Of a stretch of DNA of 64,000 bases, positions 1 to 9,136 are shown one piece after another. This DNA is from JAAZGD01 sp034003765 (GTDB taxonomy: Bacteria; Bacillota; Clostridia; Peptostreptococcales; Anaerovoracaceae). The notes below the pieces were generated by a model that saw only the letters and a program-made list of their open reading frames with translations, ran no database searches and was not told the origin of the DNA. How positions within the stretch are numbered: the first letter of the stretch is position 1; every line of letters starts with the position of its first letter. The stretch is from assembly GCA_034003765.1 (NCBI GenBank), contig JAVEXZ010000006.1, positions 1 through 64,000 of the forward strand, given 5' to 3'. Both the position numbers and the translations under genes were made by a program.

Positions 1-2
1 AT

Positions 3-248
3 TACCCAGTATCATTTAGATCAGATACTGCGTGGAGGGATGCAAGCCCATCAGATACAATGAACAGGGAAGCCTTACTGCTACAAAAATATTGCACTAA
101 AGCAGGATTCACACCTATAGCTTCTGAATGGTGGCATTTTAATGACATGTCTGGATTAAAAGCTGCAAAAAAGAATGCAAAAAGTGGGAGATTTTTTATA
201 GATAAAAACTATAGTGTAATTCCAATTTCTATGGAAAGCTCAAATTAG
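3..248 (+). CDS. D-Ala-D-Ala dipeptidase / M15 peptidase, C-terminal part
   Basis: This is the 3' end of a gene that begins before the window; the frame is open from base 3 (YPVSFRSDTAWRDAS...) through the Met at 60 to the stop at 246-248. The motif SEWWHFND is the signature end of the VanX/M15 family, where the Glu is the catalytic base and the His a zinc ligand. Family members hydrolyse D-Ala-D-Ala or cell-wall peptides. The upstream SxHxxGxAxD zinc motif lies outside the window, so VanX-type dipeptidase and D,D-carboxypeptidase cannot be separated. The Met at 60 is internal, because WWH sits close behind it and the reading frame continues upstream. Confidence 0.75.
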   Translation, partial: YPVSFRSDTAWRDASPSDTMNREALLLQKYCTKAGFTPIASEWWHFNDMSGLKAAKKNAKSGRFFIDKNYSVIPISMESSN

Positions 249-324
249 CACACAAAGAACTAGTGATTTAAGATTTTTGAAACGACTTAAGTAAGTGAAT
301 GGAAAAGAAAGGGGCGGAGGGAAA

Positions 325-606
325 ATGATAGTAAGCATAATGACGGTAAAGCTGTATGCCCCTTGGGTGCAAAGTCTGAAGGAAAAACGAATGATTGTAA
401 AAAGTCTGTGCGGAAAGCTTATCAATAAATTCAATGTTTCAGTTATCGAAAGCGATGCCCAGGATGTTCATAAAACTATTATAATTTCAATTGCATTCCT
501 TTCGAATAACACTGGGATTGGTGACAGCACAAGTGAAGCCATCCAGGCATTTATTCAGGAGACCACCGATGCAGAAATACTTGACATAATGGTTGAACAG
601 AGATAA
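325..606 (+). CDS. DUF503 (YlxP-like) family protein
   Basis: A 93-residue protein starting MIVSIMTVKLYAPW. The pattern of a short beta strand followed by QSLKEKRMIVKSL and then NKFNVSVIE is typical of DUF503, a small ferredoxin-like-fold family often found in the nusA-infB-rbfA operon of Gram-positives. That operon is not present here, so this is a stand-alone copy. I chose ATG 325 because GGGGCGGAGGG lies just upstream; the in-frame Met at 295 would place that Shine-Dalgarno inside the gene. The biochemical role of the family is not established. Confidence 0.8.
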   Translation: MIVSIMTVKLYAPWVQSLKEKRMIVKSLCGKLINKFNVSVIESDAQDVHKTIIISIAFLSNNTGIGDSTSEAIQAFIQETTDAEILDIMVEQR

Positions 607-735
607 AAATATACCAAACCTAATACAATTAACCTGCTGAATTTCAATTACCCTGCCTATTCTTGTTGCCCTACCTTCACTTCTCATGATATATTTATAA
701 AAATCTAATCATATTAACAATTACAAGGAGGAAAA

Positions 736-2277
736 ATGGAGAGCATCTTAGAACAGATTGTCCATATTCAAATGCTGGACCAGTTATTCATCACTTTTTT
801 ACTAGTCATCCCTATTATTTTAATTTCTCGTACAGTGGTGGCTGGAACAAAGTATTCTCCCATTCTAATAATCGTAATTTTCGGTCTTTTAATGGGGTTC
901 GTATTAGTCAAAGGTAATGTTGCAAGTCCAGGGATTGAAGAGCTGCCCATCGTGATCCTGATGAGCAAAGTGACAGTCACTGCCCTGATTGCCTCTTTTT
1001 TTGTGGGAGGACAGGAAATCAAAAAGATCATCCAGAAGCGCCCCTTAACTGGGGATGATTCTGTATATTTATGCGACGATGAGATATTGCTGGGAACCAA
1101 AAGCACACAGTTTGTCTTTATTTTACGAGCCTTTTTTATTTTACTGGGAATCGAAGGGGTCAAACGCTTGGTGCTGGGTTTTGAAGGGGGAGATCTCCTG
1201 GCTCAGTTTTATCCAATCATCGCCTATATAGGTTTGGCAGGAGCCATCATCCTCATAGATCCCAAGGCCGTCGTGAAAAACAAGTCGGCCTATATCGGAA
1301 AAGGGGCTTTGGAAATCATTGCCATCATTGGCATCCTCCTCCTTTCTGCAAATATTGCCACTGCCATCCAACCCATAATTGCATTACCTCAGATTTTCTT
1401 TGCCATGATGATTTCCGCCGGATTGGGGGCGGTTCTTTCAGAGTGGAAGTTCGGCCCAACCCTGCGGTCTCTTTTGTTTGCAGGAATACCAGTGGTGCTG
1501 GCAGCAAACTTTATCGTGGGTGGTTCCTTGCTTCTCAATGCCTTCTCCATTAGCGGCATGAAAGCAGTCATGACCTTTGGTTTGTTTGGACAGGTCTTCT
1601 GGATGTTCGGTGGTTTGGCCCTGCTAATCTGGGTAGCTAAGGTGAATAACGTAGGCAATCTTGGTCCTGGAATGGCTGGAGCTCTTTCTCACTCGGGGCT
1701 AACCGGTGCTTGCACCTCTGGAGATTTTGGAGAGGAAGCAGCTACCCGGGCACCTATTATGATCAATATCCCTTTCTTTGGACATATTTTCGTATTTTCC
1801 ATTCTGGCGGCCAGTGCTTCAAAGGGGGTCCTGTTAATAAGTTGGGTGGCTCCTCTGGTTGTCCTAGGGATTGGCCTTACATTTTGGGCATTGCGCACAT
1901 TAAAGTTTTCAGGTGGGGATAAGGCCAGGGAAGTCAAGGGCTTAATGCAGTTTTCTTTCGGCTTCCAAATAGTGGCTATCTTCGGGAGCTTCTTGATGCT
2001 AGCCCTTTCTGGTATGGGCATTAACGACGCCGCAATGGCTACCTCCGCTGCCATTTCCCACTTCGGCCTCTTTGCTGCAGTACAGGGAGGCATGTTTGGT
2101 GCTGAAGCGGCTATGATGATACCGGTCATCTTTGCAATGCCCTTCTTGGTTCACCCCTTAGTATTCGGATTATTTGGTGTTGCTATGGAGCGAAATGGCA
2201 AAATGCCGGCAAAGATTGTGCTGGCCCTGGCAATTGCTGGAACCATCGGTGTTGCCTATGCACTGCTGTTCTCTTAA
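736..2277 (+). CDS. Polytopic membrane protein, probable transporter
   Basis: A 513-residue, very hydrophobic protein with about 12-13 predicted membrane spans, starting after AAGGAGG (725-731). I do not recognise the family. Visible features are a polar loop near residues 90-115 (VGGQEIKKI), and a Gly/Ser/Thr-rich re-entrant-like stretch around residue 315 (GPGMAGALSHSGLTGACTSG) containing GDFGEEAATRAP. Such glycine-rich broken helices are common in ion-coupled symporters of the GltS/CitMHS type, so secondary transport of an anion or amino acid is a reasonable inference, not a demonstrated match. A 65-residue two-span protein follows 19 bp downstream and is probably co-transcribed. Confidence 0.55.
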   Translation: MESILEQIVHIQMLDQLFITFLLVIPIILISRTVVAGTKYSPILIIVIFGLLMGFVLVKGNVASPGIEELPIVILMSKVTVTALIASFFVGGQEIKKIIQKRPLTGDDSVYLCDDEILLGTKSTQFVFILRAFFILLGIEGVKRLVLGFEGGDLLAQFYPIIAYIGLAGAIILIDPKAVVKNKSAYIGKGALEIIAIIGILLLSANIATAIQPIIALPQIFFAMMISAGLGAVLSEWKFGPTLRSLLFAGIPVVLAANFIVGGSLLLNAFSISGMKAVMTFGLFGQVFWMFGGLALLIWVAKVNNVGNLGPGMAGALSHSGLTGACTSGDFGEEAATRAPIMINIPFFGHIFVFSILAASASKGVLLISWVAPLVVLGIGLTFWALRTLKFSGGDKAREVKGLMQFSFGFQIVAIFGSFLMLALSGMGINDAAMATSAAISHFGLFAAVQGGMFGAEAAMMIPVIFAMPFLVHPLVFGLFGVAMERNGKMPAKIVLALAIAGTIGVAYALLFS

Positions 2278-2296
2278 AATAGTAGGAGGGTTTATT

Positions 2297-2494
2297 TTGA
2301 AAATATTAGGTATTTTAGTAATTTTATATGCTATATTTTTTGTTGTAATTGCTGTTGTAAAACCGGGAGTAGTTTGGAACTCTCAGAAAACAGAAAGATT
2401 AAAAAAAGTACTTGGAGAAAGAGGTGCAGGTATATTCTTCTATATATGGGCACTGCTTATATTGGCTTTAGGTATTTGGTTATTCACACAATAA
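2297..2494 (+). CDS. Small two-span membrane protein
   Basis: A 65-residue protein using a TTG start (2297) placed 6 nt after AGGAGGG. It has a hydrophobic N-terminal helix (LGILVILYAIFFVVIAVV), a short basic cytosolic-type loop (NSQKTERLKKVLGERG) and a second helix ending IWLFTQ. The longer open frame from 2174 overlaps the preceding gene and has no ribosome binding site of its own, so it is not the start. It probably forms an operon with the large membrane protein 19 bp upstream and may be an accessory subunit. No family recognised. Confidence 0.55.
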   Translation: MKILGILVILYAIFFVVIAVVKPGVVWNSQKTERLKKVLGERGAGIFFYIWALLILALGIWLFTQ

Positions 2495-2639
2495 CCTTAT
2501 AGAGTTTTCCTGTTGGGAAAAGATATAAATAATACTTTTAGCAAAGGGATTTTCTAGATATTATTGAAAAGAATTCTAGACATGTAATTAATGTCTATGT
2601 TATTCTTAGTTAGGACATAAATAAAAAGCGAAGAAATCT

Positions 2640-2667
2640 AAAGTGTTTTGACGCTTTTTTATTTTTA
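2640..2667 (+). terminator. Rho-independent terminator
   Basis: AAAGTG, a 6-nt loop, and CGCTTT form a short stem (one G-T wobble) followed by TTTTATTTTT. It separates the membrane-protein pair from the lipoprotein genes that follow. Confidence 0.5.
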
Positions 2668-2721
2668 GGTGAAAGTTTAACTTGTTTATCATTTATAAAA
2701 GAATTGCTAGGAGGAGACGTT

Positions 2722-3861
2722 ATGAAAAAAAATCTAGTTATATTACTTGTTGCATTATCATTGGTACTGTTTGCTTGTTCAGAAGGGGGTTCAACAGGCA
2801 ACAGTGGACAAGCGTCTGCTTTAGATTTAAGTGATCTAGATGCCATTTATGATGAACTTAAAGACAGTTCTTTGAAGAAATATAACAGAGAAGATATGGA
2901 TTTTTGGCAGGCGAGTTACATGGACATAACAGGCGATGGAAATGATGACATTGCTTTTGTGGCTCCATATGGTGAGGGAGCTTTAGAAGAGGTTATATTT
3001 ATCAGCGGGGATGATGGGTCTTATGCATTAATACCATCTGACATTGAACTTTATAAATATGAGAACCAGGTAGAGCTTGTTGACGGATTAATTGCAGTTA
3101 CAAGAACAGGTGGAGGCTCAGGGGTACGTTTTACCACCATGAGTATTTACGACTATGATGGTATAGAAATAGTGGATACAGAGACAAGTATTGTTATGGA
3201 AGATATAATGTCTTCTCCAAATGGCTATGAGATAACTGGAAGTATAGAAGGCCCACTAACAGATTTTACCCATACACTAGTGCGACATGATTTAGCTACC
3301 GAGAAAACACTTATAGTGGAAGAGACTCGATATGAATATGATGCTGATGATTTACGTTTTCTTGAGATAGATAAAGAAATGATATTATCTGCTAGCATGA
3401 CTAAAGAAGACATCTTGATTATCTTTGGAAATGAATATGATGAAAGCGAAGAGTACAATGATATGGATGGTTCTACCATTATAACAATGATATATCCAGG
3501 CATTGAATTTTCTTTTTCACACTATTCTAAAGAGATCCCTTTAGATTTATTGCCCAACGAAATCCTTGTAACATCCAATGAGTATAGATACCAGTATGAT
3601 GTTAGTATTGGAGAAACTGCTTTAGAGGCCATATCAAAATGCGAGAAAAAATTCGATAAAATGATTAACCCACACGGAGGTCCAGACGAAGAAATAGTTG
3701 ATTGGTTTATATACAAAGAAAAAAATGCCCAAGGACAAACAATTGATAATGGCTATATACTATCCTTTGATTATAATACTGGGGCACGTTATTTCGATAT
3801 AGAAGAATTTACAGACCATGTTTTGGTTACTGGTATAAAGTTATTTAATCAGTATAATTAG
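2722..3861 (+). CDS. Lipoprotein with VCBS/FG-GAP-like calcium loop
   Basis: A 379-residue predicted lipoprotein: basic start (MKKN), hydrophobic core, then lipobox LFAC with Cys19 as the lipidation site. After a Ser/Gly linker, residues 68-76 read DITGDGNDD, a calcium-loop pattern as in VCBS/FG-GAP repeats. The C-terminal half is acidic and beta-rich with no family I recognise. The start is ATG 2722, 8 nt after AGGAGG; the earlier in-frame start at 2704 has no signal. The next lipoprotein gene begins 11 bp downstream and is likely co-transcribed. Role unknown; it should face the outside of the membrane. Confidence 0.6.
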   Translation: MKKNLVILLVALSLVLFACSEGGSTGNSGQASALDLSDLDAIYDELKDSSLKKYNREDMDFWQASYMDITGDGNDDIAFVAPYGEGALEEVIFISGDDGSYALIPSDIELYKYENQVELVDGLIAVTRTGGGSGVRFTTMSIYDYDGIEIVDTETSIVMEDIMSSPNGYEITGSIEGPLTDFTHTLVRHDLATEKTLIVEETRYEYDADDLRFLEIDKEMILSASMTKEDILIIFGNEYDESEEYNDMDGSTIITMIYPGIEFSFSHYSKEIPLDLLPNEILVTSNEYRYQYDVSIGETALEAISKCEKKFDKMINPHGGPDEEIVDWFIYKEKNAQGQTIDNGYILSFDYNTGARYFDIEEFTDHVLVTGIKLFNQYN

Positions 3862-3872
3862 GGAGGAGGAAT

Positions 3873-4621
3873 ATGACTAAATTATTTAGGACGTTTCTTG
3901 TTTTAGTAGTTATGATTTTGATGTCAACAGGGTGCGCATCTCAAGAGATCCCAGAGGCTGAAAAAGAAAAACCAAGACAAGAAGTGACACATAAAGAAGA
4001 AACGGGCCAGGAGGCTTTGGGAGAAAATAATGAAAACAAGACCCCTTCAACAAGTAACACGGAGGTAAAAGATCTTGTGCCTGCTAAAAAAATGATGTTG
4101 TTAAAGGTAAAATAACCTTGCAAGGGACAGACCCGGGTTTAGGACTCTTGCTAGAAGAAATAACAAGGATAGGCCCCTATGAGGTCAAGCAGCTTATTTT
4201 TAACAGGGAAGAGAACGTTTTGAAATATATCCCCAGGTCAGCTCTAACCTACTATTTTGAAGGAGATTTGTCTTTAAGAGAAGAACTTAGCGGCCAGCTA
4301 GATCTAAAAATAAAAGTTGATCCAGATACCATTTATTATGAAGAAGATCGAGACTTAGCATGGGTGAATGTGCTAGAAGTTTTATCTTTGAATGGAGAAG
4401 CAAATCCAAGAGATAAGTCAGGGGATACTTACCCAGATCAGTATTATAAGGATGTTATTCATCATCTAAGTGCATCAATGGACATTCCTATTAAAGAAAA
4501 TATTCAAGAAACAAAGATTTATATGGCAGGTGGTGTATTTACAGAAGCAGTAGATGAATTATTATCCAGAGGATATGCTATTACAATGGGAGAAGATAGA
4601 TACCATATTATCAAGGAATAG
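3873..4621 (+). pseudogene. Lipoprotein gene interrupted by a frameshift in an A7 run
   Basis: The first 80 codons (3873-4115) encode a signal peptide with lipobox MSTGC (Cys21) and a charged linker, and stop at 4113-4115. The next frame carries 167 codons to 4621. Adding one A to the run of seven A at 4086-4092 joins them into one 249-residue protein, reading ...VPAKKNDVVKGKITLQG..., with a smooth transition. The downstream part has no good ribosome binding site and would need the TTG at 4118. So this is one gene, either a pseudogene, a product of slippage on the A-run, or a sequencing error. Its C-terminal domain (ending MGEDRYHIIKE) is not recognised. Confidence 0.65.
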
Positions 4622-4682
4622 TAGCAATCAGACAATTTGCAAAGAGCTATAATTATTTGGTGAAAATCATGATAATCATTAA

Positions 4683-4867
4683 AAAGTTGCCTCCTTGCAA
4701 AGCTCTATAGCTGATGGCTATATCAGTCAAATGTATGGTTATGAGGCACTGAATATGGGGTTTTTGTAGCTGCAAAATTTGATGAAACTCAGAATTTTGA
4801 AATGCCTTACGAAAACGAAAATACATTCTCAACACAATTTATAAATTATCAAGGAGGTTTAATTTGA
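4683..4867 (+). pseudogene. Possible fossil of a gene 3' end
   Basis: Two overlapping frames look like real protein: 4683-4760 reads KVASLQSSIADGYISQMYGY then EALNMG, and 4745-4867 reads YGVFVAAKFDETQNFEMP and continues to FSTQFIN and a TGA at 4865. A single frameshift near 4755 would join them. No start or ribosome binding site is visible. I cannot name a family. It sits directly before xth, whose TTG start overlaps its end. Confidence 0.3.
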
Positions 4868-5691
4868 GATTTATTTCATGGAATATTGATTCATTAAATG
4901 CAGCATTAACAGGGGATTCAGATAGGGCAGCCCTTACAATGCAAGTAATTAATACAATTATAGAAAAGGATCCAGATGTAATTGCTTTGCAAGAAACTAA
5001 ATTACCGGCCCTTGGACCAAGCAATAAACATGAAGAACATCTAGCAGAGTATTTTAAAGGCTATTCCTATGTCTGGAGAAGTTCTCAGGAACCTGCTAGA
5101 AAAGGCTATGCCGGGACAATGTTTTTATATAAAGATAAGTACTCTCCCCAAGTTTATTATCCTGAGATAAAGGCCCCGGATACTATGGATTTAGAAGGAA
5201 GGATTATTACCTTAGATTTTGGGGAGTTTTATCTTACTCAGGTATACACCCCTAATGCAGGAGACGGTTTAAGAAGATTAAAAGAAAGGCAAGTTTGGGA
5301 TGAGAAATATGCTCAATACCTCCAGAGCCTAGATAAAGAGAAACCAGTTTTAGCCACAGGAGACTATAATGTAGCCCATAAAGAAATAGACTTAGCAAAT
5401 CCCCAAAACAATCGTATGTCGGCAGGCTTTACTGATGAAGAGCGCCAAGGCTTTACCAACCTATTAAACAAAGGATTTACGGATACCTTTAGACATATTC
5501 ATGGTGATGTAACAGGTGTATATTCCTGGTGGGCTCAAAGGGTAAAAACAAGTAAAACAAACAACTCAGGCTGGCGGATTGATTATTGGCTAGTTAGTGA
5601 TAGGATAGCCAACAAAGTCCTTAAATCTGAGATGTTAGACTCTGGTCAAAGACAGGACCATACACCAATTTTGTTGGAAATAGAGGTGTAA
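4864..5691 (+). CDS. xth: Exodeoxyribonuclease III / AP endonuclease
   Basis: A 275-residue EEP-fold nuclease that cleaves DNA at abasic sites and degrades 3' ends in base-excision repair. The family motifs appear in order: ISWNIDSLNA at the N-terminus (metal-binding Asn), QETKL (metal-binding Glu), YTPNAG, TGDYNVAH (catalytic Asp and Asn), WRIDYWLVS and the C-terminal DHTPI (catalytic His). Length matches the Gram-positive ExoA group. The start is a TTG at 4864, 7 nt after AAGGAGG; no in-frame ATG would preserve the first beta strand. It is convergent with rnr. Confidence 0.93.
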   Translation: MRFISWNIDSLNAALTGDSDRAALTMQVINTIIEKDPDVIALQETKLPALGPSNKHEEHLAEYFKGYSYVWRSSQEPARKGYAGTMFLYKDKYSPQVYYPEIKAPDTMDLEGRIITLDFGEFYLTQVYTPNAGDGLRRLKERQVWDEKYAQYLQSLDKEKPVLATGDYNVAHKEIDLANPQNNRMSAGFTDEERQGFTNLLNKGFTDTFRHIHGDVTGVYSWWAQRVKTSKTNNSGWRIDYWLVSDRIANKVLKSEMLDSGQRQDHTPILLEIEV

Positions 5692-5722
5692 ATAGGAGTG
5701 CAAATAGGCCCCATGACATGGA

Positions 5723-7849
5723 TTATTGTACAAATTCCATGTCTATCTGCCTGTCTTCAACATTAACCTTAGCTATTTGAACCTTAACCTTCTGCCCTAA
5801 TTTATATACTTTTTTCCTATGCTCTCCTACTAAGCTTAGGCTCTTTTCCATATATATATAGTAGTCATCAGTTAAATTAGATACATGAACCAATCCTTCA
5901 ACAGAATTATCTAGCTCCACAAAAAGTCCAAAAGAGGTAACCCCACTTATTATACCTGGGAACTCTTGCCCTTCAAATTGCTTCATATACTCCACCTTCT
6001 TTAAATCAACACTTTCTCGCTCAGCATCTTCTGCAACTCTCTCTTGTAAGGATGATTGTTTGGCGTATTCATCCATTCTTTCTTTTAGGTCATCTATCCT
6101 TTCGGAATCTAGCTGGTCACCCTTTTGTATGATCTCCTTGATAACTCTATGAATAGCCAAATCGGAATACCGCCTAATTGGTGCAGTAAAATGAGAGTAA
6201 TATTTTGAGGCAAGTCCAAAATGTCCTAAAGCCTCTACTGCATAACGAGCATGCTTCATAGACCTAAGCATTACTGTGCTAATTGCTCTTTCTTCAGGTT
6301 TGCCTACAACATTTTCCACAACGGTTTGATATGCCTTGGAATGGATTTTTCCCTTAGTAGTTTTAACATGTAGACCAAAAATACCTAGAAAATTGTTTAG
6401 TTCTTCCACATCTTCAAGTTCAGGCTCTTCATGCACTCGATATAAAAACGGGATATCTAGCCAATGATAATGTTCTGCCACAGTTTCATTGCTAGCAATC
6501 ATAAATTCTTCAATAATTTGGTCAGACAAAGACCTTTCCTGCCAGGCTATATCAATAGGTCTACCTTGTTCATCAAGGATAACTTTGCTTTCGGGGAAAT
6601 TAAAGTCTACTGTTCCCCTTGCCAAACGTTTGTTTTTCAAAATCAAGCATAAATCTCTCATATTATCGAAGGTTTCCACAAACTCTTCATACTTAGTTAG
6701 GAGTTCTTGATCCTCTCCTAGCAAGATCTTGGTAACATCTTTATAAGTCATTCTTTCTTTAACACGGATAATAGACTCCAAAATTTCGTGATTTTCAACT
6801 TTGCCATTTGGGCTGATATCCATAAAACAAGTCAGAGCTAAACGATCTTTACCAACATTTAGACTACAAATACCATTTGAGAGCCTTGTAGGTAACATAG
6901 GTATCACTCGATCCACGAGGTAAACGGAAGTTGCTCTTTTTAGCGCTTCTTTATCCAAGGCCGAGTCCTCTTGAACATAATGAGCCACATCAGCAATGTG
7001 AACACCTAGGCGATAGTATCCATTATCTAAGATTTCTAAAGAAACTGCATCATCTAGGTCTTTAGCATCTGCACCATCAATAGTTACCAAGGGCAAAGCC
7101 CTAAGATCCCTTCTCCCTTGAGCTTCTTCTGAGGCGATTTTTAATGGAATCATTTCCGCTTTAGCTAAGACTTCTTGGGGGAAGTCTTCTGGCAGCTGAT
7201 ACTTACGTACTATGGAAAGGATATCCACACCAGGTTGTCCTTTTTTACCTATTACCTCAGTAATCTTACCCTCAGGGTTTCTCCTTTTTTCTGGCCAACG
7301 GGTAACCTGAATAACCACCTTATCCCCATCTTTGGCTCCATTAAAATTATCTTTGCTAACGAAAAAATCTTGGCCAATTCTTGAATCATCTGGTAATACA
7401 AAAGCGAAATTTCCACTGCTTTCAAATGTTCCCACCACATTTATGTTGGCTCGAACAAGTATACGGATTACTTCACCTTCTTGTTTTTTATTGGCTTCCA
7501 ATGATTTATACAAGCGGACTATTACCCTATCATTATGGATAGCCCCATTAAGATCATCACCTTTAATGTAAACATCCCTTTGATTATCATCATCAGGAAT
7601 TAAGAAGGCAAAACCTTTAGCGTTTCCCTGAATCCTGCCTACAACTAAATTCATAAGCTTGGGTAAGCCGTAACGCATCTTCCTAGTTGAAATAATTGTA
7701 CCTTTTTCTTCCATTTCATTTAAGGTCTTGGAAAAATCCTTGATAGCTTCAACATCATCAATTGAAAAATGCTGGATTAACTCTTCCAAAGTTAAAGGTC
7801 TATAAGCTTGTGTATTCATAAAATCTAATATTTCTTTGCTCTTATTCAT
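5723..7849 (-). CDS. rnr: Ribonuclease R
   Basis: A 708-residue 3'-5' exoribonuclease of the RNB family that degrades structured RNA in mRNA and rRNA turnover and tmRNA quality control. N-terminal winged-helix region (residues about 1-60), two cold-shock/OB domains (about 65-220), the RNB catalytic domain with TIDGADAKDLDDAVSL, whose Asp residues bind Mg, and a C-terminal S1 domain (FPGIISGVTSFGLFVEL). There is no long lysine-rich tail. I chose ATG 7849 because TTGGAGG lies 5-11 nt upstream; the TTG four codons earlier is inside that ribosome binding site. It is not linked to smpB or secG, which often accompany it in Firmicutes. Confidence 0.95.
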   Translation of the reverse strand: MNKSKEILDFMNTQAYRPLTLEELIQHFSIDDVEAIKDFSKTLNEMEEKGTIISTRKMRYGLPKLMNLVVGRIQGNAKGFAFLIPDDDNQRDVYIKGDDLNGAIHNDRVIVRLYKSLEANKKQEGEVIRILVRANINVVGTFESSGNFAFVLPDDSRIGQDFFVSKDNFNGAKDGDKVVIQVTRWPEKRRNPEGKITEVIGKKGQPGVDILSIVRKYQLPEDFPQEVLAKAEMIPLKIASEEAQGRRDLRALPLVTIDGADAKDLDDAVSLEILDNGYYRLGVHIADVAHYVQEDSALDKEALKRATSVYLVDRVIPMLPTRLSNGICSLNVGKDRLALTCFMDISPNGKVENHEILESIIRVKERMTYKDVTKILLGEDQELLTKYEEFVETFDNMRDLCLILKNKRLARGTVDFNFPESKVILDEQGRPIDIAWQERSLSDQIIEEFMIASNETVAEHYHWLDIPFLYRVHEEPELEDVEELNNFLGIFGLHVKTTKGKIHSKAYQTVVENVVGKPEERAISTVMLRSMKHARYAVEALGHFGLASKYYSHFTAPIRRYSDLAIHRVIKEIIQKGDQLDSERIDDLKERMDEYAKQSSLQERVAEDAERESVDLKKVEYMKQFEGQEFPGIISGVTSFGLFVELDNSVEGLVHVSNLTDDYYIYMEKSLSLVGEHRKKVYKLGQKVKVQIAKVNVEDRQIDMEFVQ

Positions 7850-8331
7850 TTTGTCCTCCAATTACTAGTATCCTATCCTTTTTTATTATGGCCGTTTACT
7901 AAAGAATGAAAAAGATGGGCTATTAGTAATAGTCTACCCTAAAACACCTGCACAATAAACAAAACCAATAAAAATAATAACATACCACCATACTGCAGCA
8001 AAAACGATATTCTTTCACTGATGTAAAAAGTCAATAAAAGTGTACAACTTTATTTTACTGCTTACAACTGAAGCTTTATCAGTACTTTTGTATCGATTAG
8101 AATCGAAAAACGTGTTGATTATATCCAAAGTTTTGTCTAAGATGTGATTTTTATGTTTAAAAAACCTAACTTTTCTGGCTGGGTTCAAAAGATGAACCAG
8201 CTGATATAATTTTTTCATGAGTACTTTGCTAAGCAAGAGGGTTTTCTAATACAAAAAATATTGAAAGAACCCTTGAAAACAGGATTGATTTTATGTTATA
8301 GAAGAGTCCTGAATACGAGGAGATATGAAAA
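7850..8331. other. Intergenic region with one hairpin, no convincing gene
   Basis: About 480 bp between rnr and the tetR end. A hairpin at 8178-8201 (GCTGG and TTC pairing with GAACCAGC, one bulged G) is followed by a T-run and could be a terminator reading right. An imperfect inverted repeat at about 7918-7941 surrounds CTATTAGTAATAG. The open frame on the minus strand at 8015-8236 has no ribosome binding site and no recognisable content. Confidence 0.35.
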
Positions 8332-8484
8332 ATGAGAAAAGAAATTAAAAGATGTGCATTAGCTTTACTATTAGTTGTCTTATTAATGGGGAGAGTTTTT
8401 GGGACAGGTTTTCAAGAAACTATTAATGTATGGTTTAATTCAATTGTTGGGTGCACAAACCTTTTCCATCATCATGCCGGCTAG
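8332..8484 (+). CDS. Small predicted secreted or membrane peptide
   Basis: A 50-residue frame, MRKEIKRCALALLLVVLLMG then a polar tail ending CTNLFHHHAG, preceded by GAGGAG with reasonable spacing. It has a signal-peptide-like N-terminus. Its last 45 bases overlap the 3' end of the convergent tetR gene, so it may be the 5' remnant of a longer gene truncated at that point rather than a functional peptide. Confidence 0.25.
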   Translation: MRKEIKRCALALLLVVLLMGRVFGTGFQETINVWFNSIVGCTNLFHHHAG

Positions 8485-9012
8485 TTCACCCATTTTCTTG
8501 GGTGTTTCTTTTCTACCTTCATTTAACCAGGTCCGCAATAAGCCCACGAAACCAGAGGTTATGAATGAGTAATAGTATTCATATAAATCTTCATCCATTT
8601 CTCCGAAGAGTGCCTGCCACTCTTCTTTTTCCTTTGGTTTTCCCATGTTTATTAATCTTGATAAAAAATCGGAATCACTTGAACTTAATATTATTATGCT
8701 AATATCTATATTTTTAGCTAAAAATTCAAAAGCCTCCAAAACAATAGGTAAAAGGACGACTTGATTTTCTTTGCGGCAACGTTTTTCAAAAATCACTCTA
8801 AACTCTTCAAGTATTTCATTTTCGATCTGTTCATAAATATCGTATATATCTTTGTAATGAAGATAAAAAGTTCCCCTGTTTACATCAGCTTTATCGGTTA
8901 ATTCCAATATGCTGATTTCCTTGATATCCTTTTCTAATAGCAATTGAATAAGGGCTTCCCTAAGTAAGAGCCTAGTCCTGCGTATACGCCGGTCTATTTT
9001 TGGTTGATTCAT
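8440..9012 (-). CDS. TetR-family transcriptional regulator
   Basis: A 190-residue repressor with an N-terminal TetR helix-turn-helix: RRTRLLLREALIQLLLEKD, then ISILELTDKADVNRGTFYLH, where GTFYLHYKD is the recognition-helix end. The C-terminal ligand domain is the type found in YhgE/Pip-associated TetR regulators. It is divergent from the MMPL and LxxG-heptad genes, which it very probably represses; inverted repeats lie in the shared intergenic region. The start ATG has AGGAGG 5 nt upstream on the minus strand. The inducer is unknown, possibly an antimicrobial or lipid substrate of the exporter. Confidence 0.88.
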   Translation of the reverse strand: MNQPKIDRRIRRTRLLLREALIQLLLEKDIKEISILELTDKADVNRGTFYLHYKDIYDIYEQIENEILEEFRVIFEKRCRKENQVVLLPIVLEAFEFLAKNIDISIIILSSSDSDFLSRLINMGKPKEKEEWQALFGEMDEDLYEYYYSFITSGFVGLLRTWLNEGRKETPKKMGELAGMMMEKVCAPNN

Positions 9013-9047
9013 AAAAAGTACCTCCTATTGGACATTTTTAAGGTGAG

Positions 9048-9116
9048 TGTCTATTATCATACAGTTAGGGAGAGATTGATGCTTGTGATACCCATACAAG
9101 CATATTATAATAGACA
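9048..9116. promoter_or_regulatory. Nested inverted repeats, probable TetR operator and promoter
   Basis: Outer arms TGTCTATTAT (9048-9057) and ATAATAGACA (9107-9116) are perfect inverted repeats. Inside is a second perfect inverted repeat, ATGCTTGT (9079-9086) and ACAAGCAT (9096-9103), with a 9-bp spacer. The inner repeat overlaps a candidate promoter for the exporter genes: TTGTGA (9084-9089), 16 bp, TATAAT (9106-9111). This is the expected position for a TetR repressor site between divergent genes. Confidence 0.6.
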
Positions 9117-9136
9117 TAAGACCAAAAAGCAACTAC

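Noticed and set aside
8015..8236. A 73-codon frame on the minus strand between rnr and tetR
   Set aside because: It has no ribosome binding site, uses a TTG start and its content (many Lys, Phe, Ile without pattern) does not resemble a known protein.
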